Assembly: GCA_903887005.1 (NCBI GenBank)
Contig: CAISOH010000309.1
Span: 1 to 39,600, forward strand
Length of the DNA: 39,600 nt
From: an uncultured Bacteroidota bacterium
Lineage (GTDB): Bacteria; Bacteroidota; Bacteroidia; Chitinophagales; Chitinophagaceae
Direction of reading: 5' to 3'
Below the pieces are notes generated by a model. That model was given only the letters and a program-made list of their open reading frames with translations, ran no database searches and was not told where the DNA came from. Positions 8,805 through 17,687 of the stretch are shown in pieces (position 1 is the first letter of the stretch; each line of letters opens with the position of its first letter). The translations under genes were made by a program, and so were the position numbers.

Positions 8805-9020
8805 ATGCAAAAGCTAACAATTCAAATACCTGATAATAAAATCACTTTTTTTACGGAATTAGTGAACGCCCTTGGATTTAAGGTAGATAAAAGCACCCCC
8901 AAAAGCATACTTACTCCTGAACAAATTGAGCTGGTAAAAATTGAATGCAAAAAAATTAAAGACGACCCTGATGATTTTAAGGATTGGGAAGACGTCCGTA
9001 AAACTTTTAATTGCGATTAA
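8805..9020 (+). CDS. Antitoxin-like small protein
   Basis: A 71-residue protein whose N-terminus (MQKLTIQIPDNKITFFTELV) resembles the short beta-strand plus helix of small Bacteroidota antitoxins of the DUF2683 kind. The C-terminal half is acidic and lysine-rich (DDPDDFKDWEDV) and probably disordered until it wraps the toxin. It lies 21 bp upstream of a ParE/RelE-like gene, the standard antitoxin-toxin order. The antitoxin role rests mainly on this context. Confidence 0.75.
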   Translation: MQKLTIQIPDNKITFFTELVNALGFKVDKSTPKSILTPEQIELVKIECKKIKDDPDDFKDWEDVRKTFNCD

Positions 9021-9041
9021 TAAACTCACCCTAAGTTCCAT

Positions 9042-9329
9042 ATGTCCTGGAAAATAATAGTTTCTACTTCTGCTTCCTGGGATATTGCCAATGGAATAGA
9101 TTACTATAAATTACAACAGAAAGGTTTAGGGAGGAAGTTTGAAAACAAGGTGCATACTACGATTAAAAGGATTCAAAAATACCCTTTCGCAGCTTCCTTT
9201 GCCCTCGAAAGTGAGGGTGTTCGTTACAAAGTAATGGATGTGTTTCCCTTTATTATATTATACAAATTTGATGAAGTAAACATTTACATCCTTCGTGTTT
9301 TTAATACCAATAAAAATCCGTTGTTTTAG
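9042..9329 (+). CDS. ParE/RelE-family toxin
   Basis: A 95-residue protein of the RelE/ParE fold: an N-terminal helix with a conserved aromatic (SASWDIANGIDYYKLQQKGLG), a second helix (FENKVHTTIKRIQKYPF), and C-terminal strands (VRYKVMDVFPFIILYKFDEV, then IYILRVFNTNKNP). The order of elements matches the ParE group. RelE members cut mRNA on the ribosome and ParE members block gyrase; this sequence alone does not decide between them. It pairs with the antitoxin gene upstream. Confidence 0.85.
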   Translation: MSWKIIVSTSASWDIANGIDYYKLQQKGLGRKFENKVHTTIKRIQKYPFAASFALESEGVRYKVMDVFPFIILYKFDEVNIYILRVFNTNKNPLF

Positions 9330-9470
9330 TAAGTCTTTATGGCAGATGGTGAATAAGGACGTAGTGTACCAAATTGACACACCCATGGTTATAACACCAG
9401 TAAAGTCACGTACCAAAGGATTTTAAGTTATCTTTTATCTTTGCAATAAAATATTTTTATAAATTTAGGT

Positions 9471-11246
9471 ATGATTCAGCGTCTTTTTGATATTGCAGAA
9501 CTTAGGAGTAAGCAGGCTCCCAATGCTATAATGCTGGCTGCCAAGGAAAACGCCCAATGGCGTACCTATAGCTGCATCGAGGTATGGGAAACCGCCCGTA
9601 AACTTGCCGGAGGATTGCTCTCCCTTGGAATAGCCAACGAAGTGCTGGAACCACTGCAACAGGAAAAGATAGCAATCATTTCTCCAAACCGCCCGGAATG
9701 GATGATAACGGATATAGGTGTTCAGTTAACAGGTGCGGTTCTTACTCCTGTGTATCCCACTATCAGCCCTTCAGAGATTGCTTATGTGCTGAATGAATCA
9801 GGGGTACAGATATGTTTTGTAGCAAATGCTGAGATATATGAGCGGTTCAAAGACTCATTTAAGAATGTCCCCACTATCAAAAAAATTTATTCATTCGACG
9901 CTATTGAAGGAGTTGCCAGCTGGAAAGAATTAATAGCCAAAAACACACAGCCTGATGATGTGGTCATTTCCCGTATAAAACCGGATACATTAGCTACCAT
10001 CATTTATACTTCCGGCACAACAGGCGATCCTAAAGGTGTGATGCTCACACATCATAATATTGTCAGCAATGTGCAGGACTCTTTACCTGCTTTTACCTTT
10101 GCCCGTGAAGGTAGCCGCGCCCTGAGTTTTCTGCCGCTCAATCACATTTTTGAACGCATGGTTACTTATGTTTACCTGCAATCGGGTGTATCCATTTATT
10201 ATGCAGAGAATATGGATTCCATTGGCCTGAACCTTAAAGAAGTACACCCGCTCGTATTCACTACCGTGCCACGACTGCTGGAGAAAGTATATGAAAGGAT
10301 CATGACTACAGCGCTGGAATTGAAAGGGATAAAGCGGTTACTGTTCTTTTGGGCGCTCGACCTCGGTAAAAGTTATGATAATGCAATTCCCGGCAGTTTA
10401 TGGTACCGGTTACAGCTTTGGCTTGCCAATAAGATCATATTCAATAAATGGCGCGAGGCCCTCGGCGGAAATGTGAAAGCTATAGTTGTAGGCTCTGCTG
10501 CCTGCCAGGAACGGTTGGTGCGGATATTCTCTGCCGCTCATATCGTTATCATGGAAGGTTATGGACTTACGGAAACGTCTCCGGTAGTTTCTGTAAACAG
10601 GTTTGAAAGTGAAAACCGCAGGGTGGGGACTATAGGCACACTGATAGAACATGTGGAAGTGAAGATAGCTGAGGATGGAGAGATACTTACAAAGGGGCCT
10701 AATGTTACCATAGGTTATTACAAACATCCCGAACTCACTGCGGCGGCTATAGAAGGCGGTTGGTTTCATACCGGAGATATCGGTCAGTGGGTAGAGGAGC
10801 GTTTTTTAAAGATTACCGACCGTAAGAAAGAAATATTTAAGACATCAGGTGGTAAGTATGTTGCGCCGCAGGCTTTGGAGAACAAGATGAAGGAAAGCCC
10901 GTACATAGAACAAATGATGGTGGTTGGCAGTGGCAGGAAATTTGTAAGCGCACTAATAGTTCCAAGCTTTATGCAATTAAAAAAATACCTGCTCGATAAC
11001 TTCCCTGCAATGATTATCCCGGACAATAAAAAAGAGCTTATAAAACTGCCTGAAGTGACAGATCTAATGCAAAAACAAATTGACAAGTACAATCCGCTTT
11101 TCAGCCATCCGGAACAGGTGAAAAAGATAACATTACTCCCTGGTGAATGGACCATTGATAGCGGTGAATTAACTCCTTCATTAAAAATAAAAAGAAAGAT
11201 AGTAGAGCAGAAATTTTCAAAAGAGATTGAGAAAATGTATGAATAG
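9471..11246 (+). CDS. fadD: Long-chain fatty acid-CoA ligase (AMP-forming)
   Basis: A 591-residue adenylate-forming enzyme that activates fatty acids to acyl-CoA through an acyl-AMP intermediate. The P-loop motif YTSGTTGDPKG lies at about residues 178-188, GYGLTETSP at about 363, the hinge region with GWFHTGDIG and ITDRKKEIFKTSGGKYV near 430-460. The size and the insertion between the domains match the long-chain (FAA1-like, COG1022) group. A TATCTTTG -7-like element at 9436-9443 precedes the ATG by 27 bases. It could feed phospholipid synthesis or beta-oxidation. The gene symbol is by family only. Confidence 0.9.
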   Translation: MIQRLFDIAELRSKQAPNAIMLAAKENAQWRTYSCIEVWETARKLAGGLLSLGIANEVLEPLQQEKIAIISPNRPEWMITDIGVQLTGAVLTPVYPTISPSEIAYVLNESGVQICFVANAEIYERFKDSFKNVPTIKKIYSFDAIEGVASWKELIAKNTQPDDVVISRIKPDTLATIIYTSGTTGDPKGVMLTHHNIVSNVQDSLPAFTFAREGSRALSFLPLNHIFERMVTYVYLQSGVSIYYAENMDSIGLNLKEVHPLVFTTVPRLLEKVYERIMTTALELKGIKRLLFFWALDLGKSYDNAIPGSLWYRLQLWLANKIIFNKWREALGGNVKAIVVGSAACQERLVRIFSAAHIVIMEGYGLTETSPVVSVNRFESENRRVGTIGTLIEHVEVKIAEDGEILTKGPNVTIGYYKHPELTAAAIEGGWFHTGDIGQWVEERFLKITDRKKEIFKTSGGKYVAPQALENKMKESPYIEQMMVVGSGRKFVSALIVPSFMQLKKYLLDNFPAMIIPDNKKELIKLPEVTDLMQKQIDKYNPLFSHPEQVKKITLLPGEWTIDSGELTPSLKIKRKIVEQKFSKEIEKMYE

Positions 11247-11269
11247 TTAAGAAAAATGGAAATAATTGA

Positions 11270-11404
11270 TTATCGTTTTCTTAACAATAGATTTCTTAAC
11301 TTTATAATGTTACCATTGTAACTGTCAAGTAGGTTTTTAATTTCTTTTTCGGCTTCCTGCCCCGGGTTTATATCTTCAGCAGCACCACTAATTTTTATCT
11401 CCAC
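11270..11404 (-). pseudogene. Possible small gene or coding remnant
   Basis: The minus strand holds 44 codons from a GTG to a TAA with protein-like composition (VEIKISGAAEDINPGQEAEK, then IKNLLDSYNGNIIKLRNLL). The frame is closed three codons upstream of the GTG by a stop, and no ATG or clear ribosome binding site is present. It lies between fadD and the START-domain gene. It is either a very small protein or a leftover piece of a gene; I do not recognise it. Confidence 0.25.
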
Positions 11405-11621
11405 TTCTTGATCTCATTTTTTAAGTATAGTTATGTCTGTTTTGCTTTTTTTAATTATGGTTAAGTATTTTTCCAGGTTTCCCGAAACCTCTGTTTATTA
11501 TAAGTTTGCATTTAAAAGTGCATCTGCAATGAACAAATTCAGGGAACGTATCTGGTTATTTACTACAAGGGAGCCAAAATCAATTCCGGTTCCATACAAT
11601 GAATCTAAAAAAACAGCCCTT

Positions 11622-12263
11622 ATGAAAAAGGTAATCATGCTCCTGCTGATTTCCTTTGCATTTACAGCGGCACATGCAGAAACAGCATGGGAATTAAAAA
11701 AAGATAAAGACGGTATTAAAGTTTATACCGGAAGCATTCCTAATTCCAATATTAAAGCGGTTAAAGTAGTATGTATTGTGAATGCAAGCCTTTCACAGCT
11801 AACTGCCTTGCTCCTGGATACAAAAGCACATGAACAATGGGTCTATAATACTAAAACCTCTTACCTCGTAAAGCAAGTAAGCTCTGCTCATTGGTTATAT
11901 TATTCTGAAGTAAATATGCCCTGGCCGCTTACTAACCGCGATGTAGTTGTAGATATAAACATTACACAGCAGCCAGCTACCAAAATCATGTATGTCAGCG
12001 CCAATACAGCAGAACATTATTTACCTGTAAATACGGATAAAGTTCGTGTGCCCTTATCAAAAGTTAACTGGATAGTGACGCCAATGGGCAATAACCAGTT
12101 AAGTATAGAGTATATAGGGCAGGCAGATCCCGGCGGTGATTTACCTGCATGGTTAGTGAATTCATTTTCCACCAAAGGCCCCTTTGAAACTTTTAAAAAA
12201 TTAAAAGAATTGGTTGCTTCATCGGCTTACCAACATGCGCGATATGATTTTATAAAGGATTAA
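11622..12263 (+). CDS. START-domain lipid-binding-like protein
   Basis: A 213-residue exported protein. I choose the ATG at 11622 because it begins a clean signal peptide (MKKVIMLLLISFAFTAAHA); the frame could start 63 codons earlier, but that extension is not protein-like and would bury the signal. The mature part matches the START/SRPBCC fold: WELKKDKDGIKVYTG at the N-terminus, LLLDTKAHEQWV, WPLTNRDVVVDI and the C-terminal helix FETFKKLKELV. START domains hold hydrophobic ligands in a helix-grip pocket. Its position after fadD suggests lipid handling in the periplasm, which is inference. Confidence 0.85.
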   Translation: MKKVIMLLLISFAFTAAHAETAWELKKDKDGIKVYTGSIPNSNIKAVKVVCIVNASLSQLTALLLDTKAHEQWVYNTKTSYLVKQVSSAHWLYYSEVNMPWPLTNRDVVVDINITQQPATKIMYVSANTAEHYLPVNTDKVRVPLSKVNWIVTPMGNNQLSIEYIGQADPGGDLPAWLVNSFSTKGPFETFKKLKELVASSAYQHARYDFIKD

Positions 12264-12323
12264 AGGCTTCTTTCAAAAGTTATTGGTGGAAAAGAATGGC
12301 ATTATAAAGTTCAGCAAACTCTT

Positions 12324-12764
12324 CTATTTTGTTTCTGCAAATTTTTTAAACTGGTCCAGCCACTTTTGAGTTTGTTTTTTGAATACTCCGGGCATCAGAA
12401 GCGCCATTAATTTTGGGAAAAATCCTATGAATTTTGTGTACTCTATTACCACTTCCCATTTTGTTTTATCTGTACCCAGCGCTGTAAAATAATTACTCAT
12501 TATATTCACCATGTGTTTATGCTCATAAAGCGCAGTCTTCTCCTGTGGTAAGTTTTTAACCTGGATGGTCTCTATGAGTTCTACAACATGCTTACCTGAT
12601 TTGTAAAGCAGCCTGGACTTAGCTCCCACCTTGCCCCGCACACCACTAAGAAGCTCCATACTTACAAAGCCGTCCTGCCATTCTTTCATGTTTGCAGGAT
12701 TATCAAACAATTGAATGACTCTTTTTATTGGCTGGTCTATTTCTACTGAACAAGTGAATTTCAT
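12324..12764 (-). CDS. SRPBCC-family protein
   Basis: A 146-residue cytoplasmic protein of the polyketide-cyclase/SRPBCC helix-grip superfamily. It begins with CSVEIDQPIKRVIQLFDNPA, the usual first strand and helices, and continues with alternating beta-strands (VVELIETIQVKNLP) and a long final helix (FKKQTQKWLDQFKKFAE). There is no signal peptide. It converges on the START-domain gene, which shares the fold. A TATCTTTG element lies about 80 bases upstream on the minus strand. The ligand is unknown. Confidence 0.8.
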   Translation of the reverse strand: MKFTCSVEIDQPIKRVIQLFDNPANMKEWQDGFVSMELLSGVRGKVGAKSRLLYKSGKHVVELIETIQVKNLPQEKTALYEHKHMVNIMSNYFTALGTDKTKWEVVIEYTKFIGFFPKLMALLMPGVFKKQTQKWLDQFKKFAETK

Positions 12765-12938
12765 AACTTCAATTAAGAAAACTTCATTTATCTGACACTG
12801 TCATCCAGGTCGAATGATGCGTGAGTAATCAATTTGTTGCGCACAAAGATAAGGATGCTGGTTATACTCTGCTTGTTCGGCCTCACTTCACATTTAAAAC
12901 ATGAGAAACGCACATGCGTAAATTTAATTTGTATAAAA

Positions 12939-12968
12939 TTGATAACTAGGTATCTTTTTATAGATTTG
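12939..12968 (+). promoter_or_regulatory. Bacteroidota primary-sigma promoter
   Basis: TTG (12939-12941), exactly 19 bases, then TAGATTTG (12961-12968). This is a full match to the TTG-N19-TAnnTTTG consensus. The start codon of the DUF3857 gene begins seven bases later, so the message probably has little or no leader. Confidence 0.6.
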
Positions 12969-12975
12969 TGTCTAA

Positions 12976-15003
12976 ATGATACTTATCGTGTATTACCGGA
13001 TCCTTTTAGTTGTGTTTTTTTTCATTTCTTTTTTTAGTATTTTATCATCTTCCGGCCAGGTTACTGAGGGCTTTATTAAAGAAAATCTTTCTAAAAACTT
13101 GTATAGGATTGATACGGAAGCTGCGGCAGTTATTTTATATGAAAGCAAATCTATAGCCATTACAAAAGAGATACATGGCTCAGAATACAGCTATAAGCAG
13201 AATGAACATGTGTATAAAGTGGTTAAGTTTTTAAAGTCGTCTGCTTTAAGCGCTGCAAATGTGCATGTATATTTCCCGGAAAATGATCTGAAAAATTATA
13301 TGGATGGCTTAAAAGGGAAAACCTATAACCTGGATGGTAAAGAGATCCGCGAGACGGAATTGCTAAAGGGGGATGTGTATAGAAAAGAGATAAGAAAAAA
13401 CCTATTCGAAATGAGTTTTTCTTTTCCGGGAGTTAAAGCAGGTTCCATTATAGAGTATTCTTACAATATAATTAGTCCGGTGAGAAGAGTTTTGCCTAAA
13501 TGGGATATACAGGAAGAATACCCCAAATTAATAAGCACCTACCGTATCAGTTACCCGCTGGATTACGAATTTACATCCATACAGCATATAAGTGCAAGGA
13601 TAAAGGAATATCCCTTTGAAAAGGACGCCATTAATGGAGTGGATAGTTTTTGCCATGTTTTAACGAAGCCGCAATTTCCTGAAAATCCTGTTGTATCATT
13701 TTGGCTGCGGAGAAATGTACCTGCTATAAAAGAAGAGCCCTATGTGGTGAATCTTCCGAATCATGTTGAAAACATGGTACTGCAGCTTACCGGATATATG
13801 TCTTATGGAGGTATGAATCACATTGATAATAGCTGGGCTAAACTGGATGAAGAATTGCTGAAGAAAGATGGTTTCGGAACAGTGAACAATAAGAATAATT
13901 TTCTTGACGAAGTCGTTGATTCAATAAAAAAATCAAATCCTTTGGCGTTCAATACAACAAGGGCAATTTATAGTTATGTCCGTTCAAATTTCAACTGCAG
14001 CGGGGAACATAATAATGTTTATTCAAAAAGGAAGCTTCAGGAGGTATATTATATGAAGCAGGGAACTACTGCTGAACTGAATATGCTGTTGTGCGCACTT
14101 CTGGTACATGCAGACATAGACGCGGCCCCTATGATACTTGGTACAACAGGCGAGATGTCCCCAAGTCAGGTATTCCCGGCCATAGATCGTTTTAATTATC
14201 TGGCCTGTGCTGTTAAAACAGATTCGGACTATATATTGCTGGATGCTTCGGATAAAAATAACCAATATGGAGTTTTGCCACAAAATTGTTACAATGGCTA
14301 TGCGAGGATACTTAAAGAAGAAGGTGCTGGTATAGAACTCTCAACAGAGCTGATTAAAGATAAAACGGTTGTTGGTATTAAAATATCAGCTATGACGGAT
14401 ACCTCTGCTAAAATAGAGATCACTCAAAAGATGGGATTAATGCAATCTGCCTCTTTGCGCAGATCATGGGAAAAAGATGATCAGAAGAAGCAGGATTATC
14501 TTGACAGGGAAATTCATGAACTACCGGAAAATTTAACTATTACCGGCAAAATGATTTCCAATGACCAAAACCCGGATACAAATATTGTGATAAACTTATC
14601 AGGCAATCTGAAATTCGATAAAGATGTGAATGCCTTCTATTTCAATTCTGTTATGATAAAAAATATGAGCCAAAACCCTTTCAAATCAACAGTAAGAAAA
14701 TTGCCAATTGAATTCCCTTACCAGGCCCAGTACCAATATTACCTAAGCATTGCGTTACCACCCAACTTAGAGCCTGTTGATCTGCCGAAACCCACAGAGA
14801 CAAACCTGGATGATGGCGCTATGGTTTACAGGAAGAGTTGCAGTTATTATGCAGATATGCATACACTTACTGTCAACAGTACTTTTAATTTAAATGTCAC
14901 CAGTTACCCTGCTGATTTTTACGATCCGATAAGAACTTTTTTCCAAAACATGATAAAGCAGGATAATGAAATTATAACCTTAAAAAAGACTGATAAGAAA
15001 TGA
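12976..15003 (+). CDS. DUF3857/transglutaminase-like protein, catalytic residues lost
   Basis: A 675-residue exported protein with an N-terminal signal or membrane anchor (residues 1-28). It has a DUF3857 domain (about 45-250; VYKVVKFL..., KAGSIIEYSYNI), then a transglutaminase-like core (about 320-430) and a C-terminal beta-rich domain. In the core the catalytic cysteine of the GDC motif is replaced by Thr365 (KQGTTAELN) and the histidine of FNH by Tyr408 (RFNYLACAV), while the aspartate side (LLDASD) remains. It is therefore probably a non-catalytic scaffold or binding protein. Its stop overlaps the start of the intact paralogue (ATGA), so the two are translationally coupled. Confidence 0.85.
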   Translation: MILIVYYRILLVVFFFISFFSILSSSGQVTEGFIKENLSKNLYRIDTEAAAVILYESKSIAITKEIHGSEYSYKQNEHVYKVVKFLKSSALSAANVHVYFPENDLKNYMDGLKGKTYNLDGKEIRETELLKGDVYRKEIRKNLFEMSFSFPGVKAGSIIEYSYNIISPVRRVLPKWDIQEEYPKLISTYRISYPLDYEFTSIQHISARIKEYPFEKDAINGVDSFCHVLTKPQFPENPVVSFWLRRNVPAIKEEPYVVNLPNHVENMVLQLTGYMSYGGMNHIDNSWAKLDEELLKKDGFGTVNNKNNFLDEVVDSIKKSNPLAFNTTRAIYSYVRSNFNCSGEHNNVYSKRKLQEVYYMKQGTTAELNMLLCALLVHADIDAAPMILGTTGEMSPSQVFPAIDRFNYLACAVKTDSDYILLDASDKNNQYGVLPQNCYNGYARILKEEGAGIELSTELIKDKTVVGIKISAMTDTSAKIEITQKMGLMQSASLRRSWEKDDQKKQDYLDREIHELPENLTITGKMISNDQNPDTNIVINLSGNLKFDKDVNAFYFNSVMIKNMSQNPFKSTVRKLPIEFPYQAQYQYYLSIALPPNLEPVDLPKPTETNLDDGAMVYRKSCSYYADMHTLTVNSTFNLNVTSYPADFYDPIRTFFQNMIKQDNEIITLKKTDKK

Positions 15004-16925
15004 CAGGAGCTTTGAGGCCCATTTTTTTTGTGTTGTTAATATTCGCTTGTTATAATTCATCTTATGCAGATGATGTTAATTATGCGACCTCTGCCATTCC
15101 CGTAGCGTTGTTGAAAAACGCTAATGCTGTAATAAGAAATGCGCATTTGCAGATAAGAATAGTTTCCGCACATGAGATCCATGTTATACACAAATACGCT
15201 GTAACTGTTTTAAATGAGAAAGGCGCAAAGTATGGAATTATAACACAGTTGAAAAATAAGATAGCAGATATAAACTATATAGAGGGCAGCCTTTATGATA
15301 AAGACGGAAATGAAATACAAAAACTAAAAAAGAAGGACATTAAAATAAATAATCCCTATGGCCAGGATATGATAGATGATATTCATTATAAGACCTATGA
15401 CTTCGGGTATGGTTCCTTCCCATATACCTGTGAATACGAAATCGAAATCATACTAAATTCCTCTTTCGATTTACCAGACTGGCAGCCTCAGAATAATTTC
15501 GATTGTTCTGTGGCATCATCAGATCTTGAAGTGGAATACCCGCTCGATTTTTTGCTGCATTACCGTATTTTCCATATGGAGACCAAACCATCAATGGAAT
15601 TAGCTGACGACGTAAATAAATTCACATGCTCAGTAAGTAATTTAGCTGCAAGGAAAAGACCCGATGACTTTGCTCCGACAGATAATTATTACCTGCCCGC
15701 AATAATTATGTCAGCGGATAAGTTTGAATTGCTGGATGAGAAAGGCAGTATGGCCACATGGCAGGACTTAGGTAAGTTTGTTTACAAACTAAATGTAAAC
15801 AGGGACGAATTGCCGGATGCTGTAAAAAAGATTGTTCACCAGCTTACGGATACTTGCAGTAACAGCTTAGGGAAAATAAATTTGCTGTACGGCTACCTTA
15901 AAAAAAACACGAGGTATGTGAGTATTCAATTAGGTATAGGCGGCTGGCAGACCTTTGATGCGAAATTCGTTTCTGAAAAAGGATACGGTGATTGTAAAGC
16001 CCTCAGTAATTATATGAAAGCCCTGCTCAAAGAAGCCGGAATTACATCTTTCCAGGCATGGGTTTATGGGGGACAGGAAAATGAACATCAGATGATAACT
16101 GATTTTCCAAACAATGCATTTAATCATTCCATTTTGTGCATTCCGTTAATGGCCGATACCATTTGGGTAGAATGTACTTCAAAATCACTGCCTGCAGGTT
16201 ATTTATCATCTTTTACAGATAACAGGTATGCACTGCTACTAACGCCTGATGGTGGTTTCCCGGTCAGAACACCGGTAAATAAAATTGAAGATAACCTGCT
16301 CACCAGGAGGGCAGAAATACAAGTCAATGAAAAGGATGAAATGACTGGAGATATTGATTTAACCTACAGGGGTAATTTTTGGGAAAATGAGCATGGGCTT
16401 GTTATTAATGAGCCAAAGTCAGATGTTGATAATTATTTGAATAGTAAATTTAAATTAGGTAGTTATTCGATCAGCAATTACAAGATATCTAATGACTTGT
16501 CTGGTAGCATACCGTCTGTTTATGAAACCATTGCAATAAAGGGGGAAGGCAATATTTCGAGGAATACACAGCACATGTTTTTATCACCCGGCATTTTCAA
16601 TTTCCATATTGCCGCACCATCATCATATGAATTGAGGAAAGAACCTTTCCAGATTCACCGGTCATACCAGGTTACTGATACCATTACCTACAGGCTTACC
16701 GGTAACTATATTATGGATGAGTATAAGGGAGGTAATTTTGAACTTCCTTTTGCAGCCTATCATTATCAGGTTATTCTTGAAAATAATAACACGCTGAAGA
16801 TTGCCATTTTTTATTCTCAAAAAGATGGTATTTATCCCCCTGAACAATTTGCAGATTATATAAGGTTGTATAAGCAAATAAATACGGATTTCAATAATAA
16901 GTTTGTTTTCAGAAAGAAAGATTGA
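15000..16925 (+). CDS. DUF3857/transglutaminase-like protein
   Basis: A 641-residue exported protein (signal peptide residues 1-23) with the same layout as its upstream neighbour: DUF3857, a transglutaminase-like core, and a C-terminal beta domain. The catalytic set looks intact: Cys332 in GYGDCKALS, His376 in FNHSI, and the third position in IWVECTS. Such proteins are widespread and often paired in Bacteroidota; their substrates are not known. The ATG overlaps the stop of the upstream gene by four bases. Pairing an active and a degenerate copy suggests a heterodimer, which is inference. Confidence 0.87.
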   Translation: MTGALRPIFFVLLIFACYNSSYADDVNYATSAIPVALLKNANAVIRNAHLQIRIVSAHEIHVIHKYAVTVLNEKGAKYGIITQLKNKIADINYIEGSLYDKDGNEIQKLKKKDIKINNPYGQDMIDDIHYKTYDFGYGSFPYTCEYEIEIILNSSFDLPDWQPQNNFDCSVASSDLEVEYPLDFLLHYRIFHMETKPSMELADDVNKFTCSVSNLAARKRPDDFAPTDNYYLPAIIMSADKFELLDEKGSMATWQDLGKFVYKLNVNRDELPDAVKKIVHQLTDTCSNSLGKINLLYGYLKKNTRYVSIQLGIGGWQTFDAKFVSEKGYGDCKALSNYMKALLKEAGITSFQAWVYGGQENEHQMITDFPNNAFNHSILCIPLMADTIWVECTSKSLPAGYLSSFTDNRYALLLTPDGGFPVRTPVNKIEDNLLTRRAEIQVNEKDEMTGDIDLTYRGNFWENEHGLVINEPKSDVDNYLNSKFKLGSYSISNYKISNDLSGSIPSVYETIAIKGEGNISRNTQHMFLSPGIFNFHIAAPSSYELRKEPFQIHRSYQVTDTITYRLTGNYIMDEYKGGNFELPFAAYHYQVILENNNTLKIAIFYSQKDGIYPPEQFADYIRLYKQINTDFNNKFVFRKKD

Positions 16926-17095
16926 TTTAGGTGCAGATAATAATAAAATGTAAATGCCTGCATGCGCGATAAAGAATTTCTTTAACTTTGCAATATAAAT
17001 CCGATGATCCATTATTCTTTTACGAAATTATTCAATTAAACATCACTCTGAAAATCTGATAATAATAGTTTTACTTTTATACTCTGGAATATAAT

Positions 17096-17347
17096 ATGCA
17101 AACCTTCACTATTTCCATTAATAGCAATACTGCCCTGAAAACGCTCAGGGAACTTGAAGAACAGCATCTTATAAGTATTGTTGAGAAAAATGATATGGAT
17201 TCTCCGGCTATTCCCGGAAGGGAATTAAGTTTGATCCAATTTAAAAAATGGATAAATGATGCCGAAAAAACTTCAACTGTTTCCTTTGAAGAGGCAAAGT
17301 CTATATGGGCAGAAAAGAAAAAGCAACTGAAAAAAATTACACGGTAA
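17096..17347 (+). CDS. Antitoxin-like small protein
   Basis: An 83-residue protein that starts with a strand (MQTFTISINSNTALKTLREL) and continues with a helical, lysine-rich tail (WAEKKKQLKKITR). It overlaps the downstream ParE-like gene by 43 bases in another frame, an arrangement typical of antitoxin-toxin pairs. The residues FKKWINDAEKTSTVSFEEAK resemble the toxin-binding tails of small Bacteroidota antitoxins. The role rests mainly on context. A TAACTTTG element lies about 105 bases upstream. Confidence 0.7.
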   Translation: MQTFTISINSNTALKTLRELEEQHLISIVEKNDMDSPAIPGRELSLIQFKKWINDAEKTSTVSFEEAKSIWAEKKKQLKKITR

Positions 17348-17655
17348 GATTATCAGTTAATGCCTTACGCAATATTGATGAAATAACCGGATATATTGCT
17401 TTTATAAATCAACAACCAATTAACGCGGATAAGGTAGGGGATACTATCTTTGCTACTATCAGCCGAATTGAACGTGCTCCTTACGCTTTTAGGGAATGTG
17501 ATGAAATTCCGACTAAAACTAAAATGTATCGCAGGGCAATATGTTTATCATGGCTCATTATTTATAAAATAGTAGCTACCGAAATCGTTATCCTTGTTAT
17601 AATACATAGTTCACGCAAACCATCCGGTATTAAAATGCTGAAAAGAATAAAGTAA
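17305..17655 (+). CDS. ParE/RelE-family toxin
   Basis: A 116-residue RelE/ParE-superfamily protein with the expected order of elements: strand plus helix (YTVRLSVNALRNIDEITGYI), helix with conserved residues (VGDTIFATISRIERAPYAF), then strands (MYRRAICLSWLIIYKIV, EIVILVIIHSSRKP). The first dozen codons are basic and overlap the antitoxin gene; the folded domain starts near residue 12, but no later start codon is well placed. It is unrelated in detail to the toxin at 9042-9329, so these are two separate modules. Confidence 0.82.
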   Translation: MGRKEKATEKNYTVRLSVNALRNIDEITGYIAFINQQPINADKVGDTIFATISRIERAPYAFRECDEIPTKTKMYRRAICLSWLIIYKIVATEIVILVIIHSSRKPSGIKMLKRIK

Positions 17656-17687
17656 TTTTGGCGAATTAATCATAAGAACAAGATTCC

